A DNA stretch of 64,000 bases from Lacticaseibacillus kribbianus (GTDB taxonomy: Bacteria > Bacillota > Bacilli > Lactobacillales > Lactobacillaceae). The notes beneath the pieces are model-generated. The model had not been told where the DNA came from, searched no databases, and saw nothing but the letters and a program-made list of their open reading frames with translations. Made by a program: the position numbers and the translations under genes. The stretch is from positions 248,001 through 312,000 of the forward strand of contig NZ_JAIPUL010000001.1 of the NCBI RefSeq assembly GCF_020180945.1, given 5' to 3'. Shown in pieces: positions 7,969 through 15,411 of the stretch (position 1 is its first letter; every line of letters starts with the position of its first letter).

Positions 7969-8526
7969 ATGACCGAAGCAGTTGATTTACGTGCAGGCAT
8001 GACATTCGTTGAAGACGGTAAGCTGATCAAGGTGCTTGAATCCAATCACCACAAGCCGGGCAAGGGCAACACCCTGATGCAGCTGAAGCTGTACGACGTG
8101 CGCGCCGGCAGCACCGTGCAGACCACCAAGCGCCCGAGCGAGAAGATCGAGCTGGCCGTGCTCGAGACCAAGCCGGCCCAGTACCTTTACACCCAGGACA
8201 CCCTGGCCTACTTCATGGACCTTGAAACCTACGAGCAGTACGAGCTGCCAACCGACAGCATCGAAGAGGAGCTCAAGTACCTGCTGGAAAACACCCAGGT
8301 CAACATCGAGTTCTACGGCAGCGAAGTGATCGGCGTCACCCTGCCGACCACCGTCGAGCTGACGGTCACCGACACCCAGCCGTCCATCAAGGGCGGTTCC
8401 GTGACCGGCGGCGGCAAGCCGGCGACGCTTGAGACCGGCCTGGTGGTCAACGTGCCGGACTTCATCCAAAACGGCGAGAAGCTGATCATCAACACCATGA
8501 ACGGCACGTACCAAAAGCGCGCCTAA
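7969..8526 (+). CDS. efp: Translation elongation factor P
   Basis: 185 residues, normal EF-P length. The KOW-like N-terminal domain carries the loop HHKPGKGNT with Lys32 at the tip that contacts the P-site tRNA; two OB domains follow, ending in [24 protein letters not shown], the family C-terminal pattern. EF-P binds between P and E sites and speeds peptide bond formation at polyproline motifs. ATG at 7969 is preceded by AAGGAG. It is transcribed with an upstream proline-rich leader ORF (7825-7899) and ends in a terminator, apparently as its own unit. Confidence 0.97.
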   Translation: MTEAVDLRAGMTFVEDGKLIKVLESNHHKPGKGNTLMQLKLYDVRAGSTVQTTKRPSEKIELAVLETKPAQYLYTQDTLAYFMDLETYEQYELPTDSIEEELKYLLENTQVNIEFYGSEVIGVTLPTTVELTVTDTQPSIKGGSVTGGGKPATLETGLVVNVPDFIQNGEKLIINTMNGTYQKRA

Positions 8527-8547
8527 GTTAACTTTTGTGATTTTATC

Positions 8548-8579
8548 AACGGTCGGGCCCGGGTGGCGCGGCCGTTTTT
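8548..8579 (+). terminator. Intrinsic terminator of efp
   Basis: AACGGTC/GGCCGTT stem (one G-U) with a GC-rich 15-base loop and TTTTT. Confidence 0.65.
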
Positions 8580-8732
8580 GGTTGCCGAAAGACGCGACGA
8601 CGGGACGGTTCCGCGGCGCCAGTCGGGCAATCGCGCGCTGCCGCGGCCCGTCACGGCGGTGCGGTTCGGGCACTTTCACCAAATCTTAATCAGGTCTTAC
8701 AGCAACGTTATGTTTGCGTCGACCAATTCCTG

Positions 8733-8738
8733 TATACT
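8733..8738 (+). promoter_or_regulatory. -10 box of the deacetylase promoter
   Basis: TATACT, about 45 bases before the start codon, in a locally AT-richer stretch. No good -35 box at 16-18 bases; TGTTTG at 8711-8716 is the closest. Confidence 0.4.
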
Positions 8739-8786
8739 TAGGGAAGGAGTTGTTTTGGGCGGATGGGCCCGGATTGGAGAAGTGAC

Positions 8787-10139
8787 ATGAGACAAGCCAG
8801 ACATCGCAGCAGCCGACGTCACCTGGGCTGGGTGGTCGCCTTATTCGTTATCTTAATTGCAGGGGCTGCGGCCGGGGGCGGCTGGTGGCTCAAGCAGCGC
8901 CACGACCACGCGGTGGCCTCGCGCCAGCTGGCGGCCAAGCTCAAGGCGGCCAAGGCCGGCTGGTCCGGCGAAATCGTTGCGGCCAAGCTCAAGGGCGGCC
9001 GCGTGATCTACCGGCTGCCGGGCGACGTGACCCAGCCGGCGCCGGCGGTCGCGCAAAAGGCCCAGGCGGCGCTTGACGCCCTGCCGAAGGGCGCGACCGC
9101 CAAAACTGCAGTGGTGACCGTGGCGCTGCACGGGGTGCCGTACGGCCTAGCCAGCCTGGACGTGGCCAGCACCGCGTACGGGGTAGTCGACTACCGGCTG
9201 CACCAGGTTAGCGCCAAGGCGGCCGACCTTGCGACGGTGATTCAGGCGACCGGGCAGCCCGCGACGCTGCGGCAGCTGGTCGACACCGACCCGGCGCGCC
9301 GCGCGATCAACTACCAGGCGCGCCAGGTGATGGCCAACGGCTTGCACCTCGACGCCGCCGGGCTGCAGCGGGTGCTGCAGGCGCCGCTTTTGGCCAACCT
9401 CGACGCGGGCAACTTTCGCCTGAGTGCGACGACGTTGACCATCACCGACCAGGCCCAAAAGCCGGTTGCCGCGGTGCCGCTGGCCAAGGTCGACCGCTTC
9501 CTCAAGGGCGGGCGGGGCGTTGAGCTGCCCGGCAAGGTGATTGCGCTGACCTTCGACGATGGGCCCAACCCCACGCTGACGCCCCAGATTCTGGCGGCGC
9601 TGAAGACGGCCGGGGTCAAGGCGACGTTTTTCATGCTGGGCTCCGGCATCCACGACTACCCGGCCACGGCGCGCGCCGTGGCGGCCAGCGGCAACGAAAT
9701 CGGCATCCATACCTACGACCACCAGTACCTGCCGGGGCTGAGCGTGGCCGCGGGGCTTGAGCAGGTCTACGGCAAAATGGCCCAGACCTACTACCAGACC
9801 TTCGGCACGCTGCCGACGCTGCTGCGCCCGCCGTACGGGGCAATCGGCAAGCAGCTGGCCGCCGCAGAGGACCTGCCGGCGATTCAGTGGACCACCGACT
9901 CGCAGGACTGGGAGTCCAAGAACGCCGGTGCGATCCTGAACCGGGTCAAGGGCACGGCCTACGCCGGCGGCATCGTGCTGATGCACGACATCCAGCCGGC
10001 CACGGCCCAGGCGCTGCCCAACGTGATTCGGGCGCTGCGGGGCCAAGGCTACCGCTTCGTGACGGTCAGTGAGCTTTTGGGCGGGCGACTTTTGCCGGGC
10101 CACCAGTACTTCGGTCGGGGCGACGAGCGCCCGGTCTGA
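8787..10139 (+). CDS. Membrane-anchored polysaccharide deacetylase (PgdA-like)
   Basis: 450 residues. An N-terminal membrane anchor (about residues 14-36) is followed by a ~210-residue extracytoplasmic linker domain and a C-terminal NodB domain. Its catalytic motifs are all present: TFDDGPN, HTYDH (metal His pair), RPPYG, DSQDW and LMHD. The layout matches peptidoglycan GlcNAc deacetylases of the PgdA type, which give lysozyme resistance. ATG 8787 with GGAG 7 bases upstream is preferred to the ATG at 8763, whose Shine-Dalgarno is 13 bases away. The natural substrate is inferred from architecture. Confidence 0.8.
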   Translation: MRQARHRSSRRHLGWVVALFVILIAGAAAGGGWWLKQRHDHAVASRQLAAKLKAAKAGWSGEIVAAKLKGGRVIYRLPGDVTQPAPAVAQKAQAALDALPKGATAKTAVVTVALHGVPYGLASLDVASTAYGVVDYRLHQVSAKAADLATVIQATGQPATLRQLVDTDPARRAINYQARQVMANGLHLDAAGLQRVLQAPLLANLDAGNFRLSATTLTITDQAQKPVAAVPLAKVDRFLKGGRGVELPGKVIALTFDDGPNPTLTPQILAALKTAGVKATFFMLGSGIHDYPATARAVAASGNEIGIHTYDHQYLPGLSVAAGLEQVYGKMAQTYYQTFGTLPTLLRPPYGAIGKQLAAAEDLPAIQWTTDSQDWESKNAGAILNRVKGTAYAGGIVLMHDIQPATAQALPNVIRALRGQGYRFVTVSELLGGRLLPGHQYFGRGDERPV

Positions 10140-10148
10140 TGCTATAAT
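10140..10148 (+). promoter_or_regulatory. Extended -10 promoter of the phosphatase-VanZ unit
   Basis: TGCTATAAT, a perfect extended -10, overlapping the end of the deacetylase gene. The expected start point (about 10155) falls inside the first arm of the upstream gene's terminator. Confidence 0.65.
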
Positions 10149-10152
10149 GTTC

Positions 10153-10180
10153 GCGGCGGCCGACTGGGCCGCCGCTTTTT
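10153..10180 (+). terminator. Intrinsic terminator of the deacetylase gene
   Basis: GCGGCGGCC/GGCCGCCGC, 9 bp, loop GACTG, then TTTTT. It overlaps the predicted start of the next transcript, which would begin within the left arm and so could not form the full stem. Confidence 0.8.
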
Positions 10181-10196
10181 GGAAAAGGGGAACAAC

Positions 10197-10817
10197 ATGA
10201 CGGAATTCTACTTTGTGCGGCACGGGGAAACCACGGTCAATCAGGCCCACCAGTTCAACGGGGGGCTGTCCAACGGTCCGCTGACGGCGGTGGGTGTCGC
10301 GGGGGCTCAGGCGGTCGGCGCGCGGCTGGCGCAGCACCACTTCACGCAGGTGCTGTCCTCCAGCATGCCGCGGGCGATGGCGACGACGGACCTGATCATG
10401 GCCGCCAACGCCTACGCCAAGACGACGCCGGTCCAGCCGGTCAACGCACTGCGCGAGATGATCCTCGGCGACTGGGACGGCCGCACGGTTGAGGAGCTGA
10501 ATGCACCAGAGGCCATCGCCACCTACTCCCATGACCCGCTGGCCTTTGACGCGACCATCGCCGACCGCATCCACGCCGAGCACTACGCGGCGGTCGAGCG
10601 CCGAACCCGCACGGTGATCGACACCGCCTTTGCCGCGCACCCGGCCGGCCGCATCCTGGTGGTGGGGCACGGCATCGTGTTCCTGCTGCTGCTCAACACG
10701 CTGCTGGGCCGCCCGCTGGCTGAGGCGCGTGAGTCCCGCATCTTGCAAAACGCGACGGTGACCAAGCTGATCACCGCCAACGGCCGCGACTTCACCGAGG
10801 TTTACCGCAACCGGTAG
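10197..10817 (+). CDS. Histidine phosphatase family protein
   Basis: 206 residues. The phosphohistidine motif VRHGETTVNQ opens the protein and the second catalytic His appears in VVGHGIV (about residue 159); Glu in LREMILGDWDG is the proton donor region. This is the phosphoglycerate mutase-like superfamily; a broad-specificity phosphatase is more likely than a glycolytic mutase because of length and divergence. ATG 10197 follows AAAAGGGG. The VanZ gene starts 12 bases after its stop, so the two form an operon. Confidence 0.85.
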   Translation: MTEFYFVRHGETTVNQAHQFNGGLSNGPLTAVGVAGAQAVGARLAQHHFTQVLSSSMPRAMATTDLIMAANAYAKTTPVQPVNALREMILGDWDGRTVEELNAPEAIATYSHDPLAFDATIADRIHAEHYAAVERRTRTVIDTAFAAHPAGRILVVGHGIVFLLLLNTLLGRPLAEARESRILQNATVTKLITANGRDFTEVYRNR

Positions 10818-10829
10818 GAGGAAGGGCGC

Positions 10830-11429
10830 ATGCCGATTCAGATGGACAACGGCCAGACGTTTCTCGCGCCGGCCGCGCTGGTACCGGGGCACTTTTTCTG
10901 GCTGATGGTGGGCGGTGCGGTCGTGCTTGTGATGCTTGGCTGGCAGCTGTGGCGCCGGCGGCTGCAGCCGTTGCGCTTTGCGGCCACGGCGCTTCTTGCG
11001 CTGTACTTGGCGCTTCTTGCGCGCGTGACGCTGTTTCCCATTCGGTTGTTTCCATGGGGCGCGCCGGTGTATGCCCGCGGTCTGGGTCACCAGGTCGGCG
11101 GCGTCAACCTGGCGCTCGGCGTGCTGTGGGACTACACCGCCGACCAAATCGGCGGCAACTTGATCATGCTGGCACCGCTGGCCTTCTTCCTTGCGCTGCT
11201 CTGGCCGCGGTTGGCCGGGCTTTGGGCGAACCTCGCCGCGTGCTTCGCGGCAAGCCTTGCCATCGAGCTGTTGCAGCTGGCGATGAACCTGACCTACCTG
11301 GGCAACCGGGCGTTCGACGTCAACGACCTGCTGCTCAACACGCTGGGCAGCGTGGCGGGGTACGCGGCGTACCGGCTGCTGGCGCTTTGGTGGCCGCGGC
11401 TGGTGACCGAGGTGCGACGCAAAGTGTAA
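10830..11429 (+). CDS. VanZ family membrane protein
   Basis: 199 residues with five hydrophobic segments (about 22-42, 50-70, 108-128, 135-155, 170-190). The VanZ pattern is visible: Asn-rich GGNLIMLAPLAF, then ELLQLAMNL, NRAFDVNDLLLNTLGSVAGY. VanZ proteins are named for teicoplanin resistance but most chromosomal copies have no known role. GGAGGAAGG lies 5 bases before ATG. It is the second gene after the phosphatase. No terminator hairpin is obvious before the repeat that follows. Confidence 0.85.
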   Translation: MPIQMDNGQTFLAPAALVPGHFFWLMVGGAVVLVMLGWQLWRRRLQPLRFAATALLALYLALLARVTLFPIRLFPWGAPVYARGLGHQVGGVNLALGVLWDYTADQIGGNLIMLAPLAFFLALLWPRLAGLWANLAACFAASLAIELLQLAMNLTYLGNRAFDVNDLLLNTLGSVAGYAAYRLLALWWPRLVTEVRRKV

Positions 11430-11449
11430 TTTAGGGATTGCGCGTGTCC

Positions 11450-11613
11450 CCGCGGCCAGCCGTCCCGCTAAGCCCGCGCTGCTCCGCCTATCCTAAACGG
11501 GCTCCGCTGCGCAACGCGGGCGCGTCTGGCTACGCACTGGCACTTGAAGCAAAGTGCGCTTCAATCGCCAGCGCTAGGCCAGCCGTCCCGCTAAGCCCGC
11601 GCTGCTCCGCCCT
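11450..11613 (-). repeat. 124-bp BOX-like repeat E (one unit plus a partial, reversed)
   Basis: Two copies of CCAGCCGTCCCGCTAAGCCC start at 11456 and 11579 (period 123), each followed by GCGCTGCTCCGCC. Reverse-complemented they match the repeat opening CCAGGGCGGAGC...CTTAGCGGGACG. Between them lies the hairpin part. It occupies nearly the whole gap before the transporter promoter. Confidence 0.75.
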
Positions 11614-11636
11614 CTAAATTAGTTTTTGCCTGAGGG

Positions 11637-11665
11637 TTGACATTTAATTCTAATGCGCGTATTCT
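11637..11665 (+). promoter_or_regulatory. Promoter of the Tyr-leader transcript
   Basis: TTGACA (11637-11642), 17-base spacer, TATTCT (11660-11665). It is 32 bases before the leader start codon. Confidence 0.8.
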
Positions 11666-11696
11666 CGTCAGCATACCAGTTCAAGGAGTGTTGAAG

Positions 11697-11756
11697 ATGA
11701 CAAGACGAACGACAACACAACTGAATAACGTGTATTACTACGGCTATTACGGATAG
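11697..11756 (+). CDS. Tyrosine-rich leader peptide (19 aa)
   Basis: ATG 11697 follows AAGGAGTGTTGAAG, a full ribosome binding site. The peptide MTRRTTTQLNNVYYYGYYG ends at TAG 11754-11756 and has five tyrosines in its last seven residues. The sequence immediately after the stop folds into competing helices and two terminators. A similar ORF with Phe in place of Tyr precedes the paralogous gene downstream (13041-13103), sharing RBS, the TQLN core and the terminal FFFG/YYG-stop arrangement. I infer a ribosome-sensing leader that reports charged tRNA-Tyr. Confidence 0.85.
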   Translation: MTRRTTTQLNNVYYYGYYG

Positions 11757-11926
11757 CGGTTTGTATCGGAGGATGCAAACCGCGCGCAGGTTTGCATCCA
11801 TATGGTCGTCGCATTTCATCATGCAATCGATGGCCACGTGGATGAGCGAATACTCTCCATGTGGCCCTTTCTTTTCCGGAAAAGTCTGCGGTCACGGGGA
11901 GTATCATCCCGTGGCCGTTTTATTTT
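11756..11926 (+). promoter_or_regulatory. Tyr-responsive transcription attenuator
   Basis: Helix A:B 11756-11767 with 11772-11783 (12 bp, A starts in the stop codon). Helix B:C 11771-11781 with 11789-11799 (11 bp, perfect). Helix C:D 11795-11805 with 11834-11844 (one mismatch). D is the left arm of terminator T1 (11832-11842 with 11856-11866, then TTTCTTTT). A second terminator T2 follows (11889-11898 with 11908-11917, then TTTTATTTT). A ribosome at the stop would hide A, favour B:C and allow T1; a ribosome held at the Tyr codons would leave A:B, free C for C:D and prevent T1. The helices are visible; the switching logic is inference. Confidence 0.75.
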
Positions 11927-11949
11927 GGGGAAAAGAAGGAGCAATTATC

Positions 11950-12915
11950 ATGAAGCTGAAAAAAATCGTGTTGAGTATGGCCACCGTGGCCGCCGTTATG
12001 AGCCTCGCCGCCTGCGGCAAGAAGGCCACCGCAAGCAAGGACACCGTCAAGATCGGCATCCTGCAGCTGATCGACCAAAGCGCGCTGAACGCGGCGCGCA
12101 AGGGGTTCACCGAGGAGCTCGCCGCCGCCGGCTACAAGGGCAAGAAGGTCCAGATCGATTACGTCAACGCCCAGGGCGACCAGGCCAACCTGAAGTCCAT
12201 GAGCCAGCAGCTGGCCAAGGACGGCAATGTCGTCAACCTCGCCATCGCGACGCCGGCGGCCCAGGCGCTGCAAAAGGAGGACGCAAAGACGCCGATGCTG
12301 TTCACCGCCGTCACGGATCCCAAGTCCGCGGGCTTGGTCACAAACGGCGACGCCCCCGACCTGAACGCGACCGGCGTGACCGACGCCGTGGACGTCGCCG
12401 GCCAGATCGCCTTCACCCACAAGCTCTTCCCGAAGGCCAAGCGCATCGGCCTTTTGTACAACGCGGCCGAGGAGAACTCCGTGGTGCAGATCGCCCAGGC
12501 GAAAAAGGCGATCAAGAAGCTGGGCCTCAAGGCGGTGGTCAAGACCGCGGCGACGACCAACGACGTCCAGCAGGCGGTCGAGTCCCTGGCCAAGCAGGCG
12601 GACGCCATCTACATCCCGACCGATAACGTCGCGGCCGCGGCGATGCCGACCATCGGCAAGGTCTCCGAAAAGAGCAAGGTGCCGGTGGTCAACGCCGACG
12701 CGACGATGATCAAGACCGGCGGCGTGGCGACGCAGGGCATCAACTACGAGGACCTCGGGCGCCAAGCGGCCAAGATGGCGATCAAGATCATCAAGGGCAA
12801 GAAAGTCAAGTCGCTGGCCGTCGAGTCCCCGGCCAAGACGTCCCTGGTCACCAACGCCCACCGCATGAAGCTGTTCGGCCTGACCCAGGCCGACGCCCAG
12901 GCGGCCACCAAGTAA
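11950..12915 (+). CDS. trpX: ABC transporter substrate-binding lipoprotein, TrpX family (predicted tyrosine)
   Basis: 321 residues. A lipoprotein signal (basic KLKK, hydrophobic core, LAAC lipobox at about 25) anchors it outside the membrane. The mature part fits the ABC_sub_bind family (TrpX): VKIGILQLIDQSALN..., NLAIATPAAQALQ, FTAVTDP, IYIPTDN, GINYEDLGRQAA. The family serves tryptophan/tyrosine-type importers. The Tyr-rich leader upstream points to tyrosine as ligand, which is inference. ATG 11950 has AAGGAG upstream; an earlier in-frame ATG lies inside the attenuator and has no RBS. The permease and ATPase are encoded after its paralog. Confidence 0.85.
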   Translation: MKLKKIVLSMATVAAVMSLAACGKKATASKDTVKIGILQLIDQSALNAARKGFTEELAAAGYKGKKVQIDYVNAQGDQANLKSMSQQLAKDGNVVNLAIATPAAQALQKEDAKTPMLFTAVTDPKSAGLVTNGDAPDLNATGVTDAVDVAGQIAFTHKLFPKAKRIGLLYNAAEENSVVQIAQAKKAIKKLGLKAVVKTAATTNDVQQAVESLAKQADAIYIPTDNVAAAAMPTIGKVSEKSKVPVVNADATMIKTGGVATQGINYEDLGRQAAKMAIKIIKGKKVKSLAVESPAKTSLVTNAHRMKLFGLTQADAQAATK

Positions 12916-12966
12916 AGTTTCTCCGTTCTTCCTCCCGTTTCCGAAGCGCCGCGCGAATATTCAGCC

Positions 12967-12995
12967 TTGACATGAGAAAATTATGAGTGTAAGCT
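12967..12995 (+). promoter_or_regulatory. Promoter of the Phe-leader transcript
   Basis: TTGACA (12967-12972), 17 bases, TAAGCT (12990-12995). No terminator is seen between the upstream binding-protein gene and this promoter, so read-through from the Tyr unit into the Phe attenuator is possible. Confidence 0.65.
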
Positions 12996-13040
12996 CGTAC
13001 TCATACCAGAACAACTGGTAACGTCTAAGGAGTGTTGACC

Positions 13041-13103
13041 ATGAGACAAGCAATGCCAACACAACTGAATCGCGAATTTTTCGCCGGCTTTTTCTTCGGA
13101 TAG
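13041..13103 (+). CDS. Phenylalanine-rich leader peptide (20 aa)
   Basis: ATG 13041 follows AAGGAGTGTTGACC, almost identical to the site of the Tyr leader. The peptide MRQAMPTQLNREFFAGFFFG ends at TAG 13101-13103; five of its last eight residues are Phe. The downstream region repeats the A/B/C/D helix plan and the two terminators of the Tyr locus with different bases. I infer that it senses charged tRNA-Phe and controls the second binding protein, the permease and the ATPase. Confidence 0.85.
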   Translation: MRQAMPTQLNREFFAGFFFG

Positions 13104-13274
13104 CGGTTTGCATCCCCAATGGATGTGAACCGCGGTTCACATCCATGAGGCCGGCGCAGTTAAGCGTGCAATCAACCGCCACATGGATTAACACAATCCA
13201 TGTGGCCCTTTCTTTTTCCGAAAAAAATCAATGGCCAGCCACGTGGAGAAGTGCCCCGTGACTGGCCGTTTTTT
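13103..13274 (+). promoter_or_regulatory. Phe-responsive transcription attenuator
   Basis: A:B 13103-13115 with 13121-13133 (13 bp, two G-U). B:C 13120-13129 with 13136-13145 (10 bp, loop CCGCGG). C:D 13141-13150 with 13179-13188 (one mismatch). T1 13178-13189 with 13195-13206 (12 bp perfect, then TTTCTTTTT). T2 GGCCAG 13233-13238 with CTGGCC 13262-13267 plus an inner CACG/CGTG, then TTTTTT. The same order and overlaps as at the Tyr locus with changed sequences argue that the structures are selected. Confidence 0.75.
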
Positions 13275-13302
13275 GTCCACGAACTCAGGAGGAAGAAAGA
13301 TT

Positions 13303-14268
13303 ATGAAGATGAACAAAGTTATGGCCACCGCGGCCGCCGCTGCACTGCTACTGGTACTGGGGGCCTGCGGCAAGCGGGCGGAGGCCACCGACGGCACGGT
13401 CCGCATCGGGGTGCTGCAGCTGATCGACCAGACCGCCCTGACCGACGCGCGCAAGGGCTTCACCCAGGCGCTGGCTGAGGCCGGCTACAAGGGCAAGAAG
13501 GTCGAGATCGATTACGTCAACGCGCAGGGCGACCAGGCCAACCTGAAGACGATGAGCCAGCGCCTGGCCAAGGACGGCAACGACGTCAACCTGGCGATCG
13601 CCACGCCGGCGGCCCAGGCGCTGCTCAAGGAGGACCAAAAGACGCCGATGGTCTTCACCGCCGTCACCGACCCCAAGGCAGCCGGGCTGGTGGCCGACCT
13701 CAAGGCGCCGGACAAGAACGTCACCGGGGTCGTTGACCTGGTCGACATCCCGGCCCAGATCCGCTACATGCACAACCTGTTCCCCAAGGCCAAGACGGTG
13801 GGCATGATCTACAACGCCGCCGAGCAGAACTCGATTGTTCAGATCAAGGCCGCGGAGAAGGCGGCCAAGAAGCTGGGCCTCAAGGTGACCAAGCGCACCG
13901 TGGCCTCGACCAACGACGTGCAGCAGGCCATGGAGTCTCTGGCCGGCCACAGCGACGTGATCTACGCGCCGACGGACAACACCGTCGCCGCGGCGATGGC
14001 AACGGTCGGCAAGGTCTCTTTGGCCAAGAAGGTGCCGGTCGTGCCGGCGGCCTCCACGATGGTCAAGGACGGCGGCGTTGCCAACATCGGCATCGACTAC
14101 AAGGACCTGGGACGCCAGACCGGCCGCCTCGCGGTCAAGATCCTGAAGGGTCAAAAGGTCAACAAGCTCGCGGTTGAGACCCCGGCGAAGGTCACCGTCA
14201 TCGAGAACCCCGCGATGATGAAGGCGTTCGGCATCACGGCAGAAGACGCCGCCAACGCCGCCAAGTAG
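13303..14268 (+). CDS. trpX: ABC transporter substrate-binding lipoprotein, TrpX family (predicted phenylalanine)
   Basis: 321 residues, closely similar to the upstream paralog over the whole length and evidently a tandem duplicate. Lipobox LGAC near residue 21; family motifs IGVLQLIDQTALTDAR, NLAIATPAAQALL, FTAVTDPKAAG, IYAPTDN, GIDYKDLGRQTG. The Phe-rich leader suggests phenylalanine as ligand; differences around the pocket such as VVPAAST here versus VVNADAT in the paralog may matter. ATG 13303 follows AGGAGGAAGAAAGATT. The gene is followed by the only permease and ATPase, which both binding proteins probably share. Confidence 0.85.
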   Translation: MKMNKVMATAAAAALLLVLGACGKRAEATDGTVRIGVLQLIDQTALTDARKGFTQALAEAGYKGKKVEIDYVNAQGDQANLKTMSQRLAKDGNDVNLAIATPAAQALLKEDQKTPMVFTAVTDPKAAGLVADLKAPDKNVTGVVDLVDIPAQIRYMHNLFPKAKTVGMIYNAAEQNSIVQIKAAEKAAKKLGLKVTKRTVASTNDVQQAMESLAGHSDVIYAPTDNTVAAAMATVGKVSLAKKVPVVPAASTMVKDGGVANIGIDYKDLGRQTGRLAVKILKGQKVNKLAVETPAKVTVIENPAMMKAFGITAEDAANAAK

Positions 14269-14504
14269 CACGTCGCAGGGCTGCGGCACGGCAGGCGGCT
14301 AGAGCACTTGCAACATCAGCCAAGCCGAATCAGATCTCAATGGCGCGCGAACCGCGGCACGCCGTCAAAGGTATCGCAATCCACGCGGTAGGTGGAGGCA
14401 GTGGCCTGTCCCCGCCGGATCCCGGCCCACACCGCACCGTCATCGTTTCGCAACTCACGCCAGCCGCCGATCGCGCTGGCCACGCTCTCAAGGAGAATCT
14501 CACA

Positions 14505-15410
14505 ATGGATATTTTGATCTCAAGCGTTTCGCAAGGCCTGCTGTGGGCCATCATGGCCATCGGCGTGTACCTGACGTTCCGCATCCTGGACATCGCGGAC
14601 ATGACCGCCGAGGGGAGCTTCCCACTCGGGGCCGCCATCACCGCCCACGCGCTGGTCACCGGGCACGGGCCGCTGGTCGCCACGCTGCTCGGCGCGCTCG
14701 GCGGCGCGCTGGCCGGGCTGGTCTCCGGGATTTTGCACACCAAGTTCAAGATTCCCGACCTGCTGACCGGGATTTTGACCATGACCGGGCTGTACTCCGT
14801 CAACCTGTTCGTCATGGGGCAGGCCAACGTCTCGCTGCTGGCGAATATCAAAACGGTCTTCTCCCTGGTCGACCTCGGCGACAGCACCTGGGACACTATC
14901 CTGGTCGGTGCCATCGTGGTCGCGATCGTGATTGCGGTCTTGGTCTACTTCTTCAACACCGAGATGGGCCTGGCCGCGCGGGCGGTCGGGGACAACCAGG
15001 CGATGAGCGCCGCTAACGGCATCAACAACGACGCGATGAAGATCATCGTGTACATGCTGTCCAACGCGCTGATCGCGCTGAGCGGCAGCCTGATGGCCCA
15101 GACCAACGGCTACGCGGACATCTCGATGGGGATCGGCACCCTGGTGATCGCGCTGGCCGCCATCATCATCGCTGAGATCCTGGTGCGCAACCTGAGCTTC
15201 GGCGCGCGGCTGGCGACCATCATCGTTGGCGCCGTGATCTACCGCCTGATCATCGCCTGGGTGCTGGACATGGGGGTCGACCCGAACGCCCTGCGCCTGT
15301 TCTACGCGCTGATGCTGGCCGTCTTCTTGGCCCTGCCGCTTTTGCAAAAAGGCCTGGTGCAGTGGCGCGAACGGCGAGAGAACAAGGCCCGCATGGCCAA
15401 GGAGGATTAG
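14505..15410 (+). CDS. trpY: ABC transporter permease, TrpY type (BPD_transp_2 family)
   Basis: 301 residues, strongly hydrophobic with eight or more membrane segments; the motif GLAARAVGDNQAMSAANGIN (cytoplasmic coupling loop) is characteristic of branched-chain/TrpY-like permeases. It forms the channel of the aromatic amino acid importer with the two binding proteins and the ATPase. ATG 14505 with AAGGAG upstream is preferred; an in-frame upstream extension lacks an RBS. The 236 bases after the second binding-protein gene hold no clear terminator or promoter. The ATPase gene starts 1 base after its stop. Confidence 0.88.
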   Translation: MDILISSVSQGLLWAIMAIGVYLTFRILDIADMTAEGSFPLGAAITAHALVTGHGPLVATLLGALGGALAGLVSGILHTKFKIPDLLTGILTMTGLYSVNLFVMGQANVSLLANIKTVFSLVDLGDSTWDTILVGAIVVAIVIAVLVYFFNTEMGLAARAVGDNQAMSAANGINNDAMKIIVYMLSNALIALSGSLMAQTNGYADISMGIGTLVIALAAIIIAEILVRNLSFGARLATIIVGAVIYRLIIAWVLDMGVDPNALRLFYALMLAVFLALPLLQKGLVQWRERRENKARMAKED

Positions 15411-15411
15411 C

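Noticed and set aside
9147-11147. 666-codon open frame on the minus strand
   Set aside because: Antisense to the deacetylase, phosphatase and VanZ genes, which have motifs and ribosome binding sites. Long antisense frames are expected in GC-rich DNA with few stop codons.
11761-11949. 63-residue N-terminal extension of the first binding protein
   Set aside because: It would translate the attenuator and precede a complete lipoprotein signal; ATG 11950 has AAGGAG.
11637-11950. T-box riboswitch in front of the aromatic amino acid transporter
   Set aside because: The T-box consensus AGGGTGGNACCGCG and the specifier stem are absent; a translated leader with Tyr codons and overlapping helices explains the region better.
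14269-14504. Extra gene or third leader between the second binding protein and the permease
   Set aside because: No ORF with a ribosome binding site, no promoter and no hairpin with a T tract were found.
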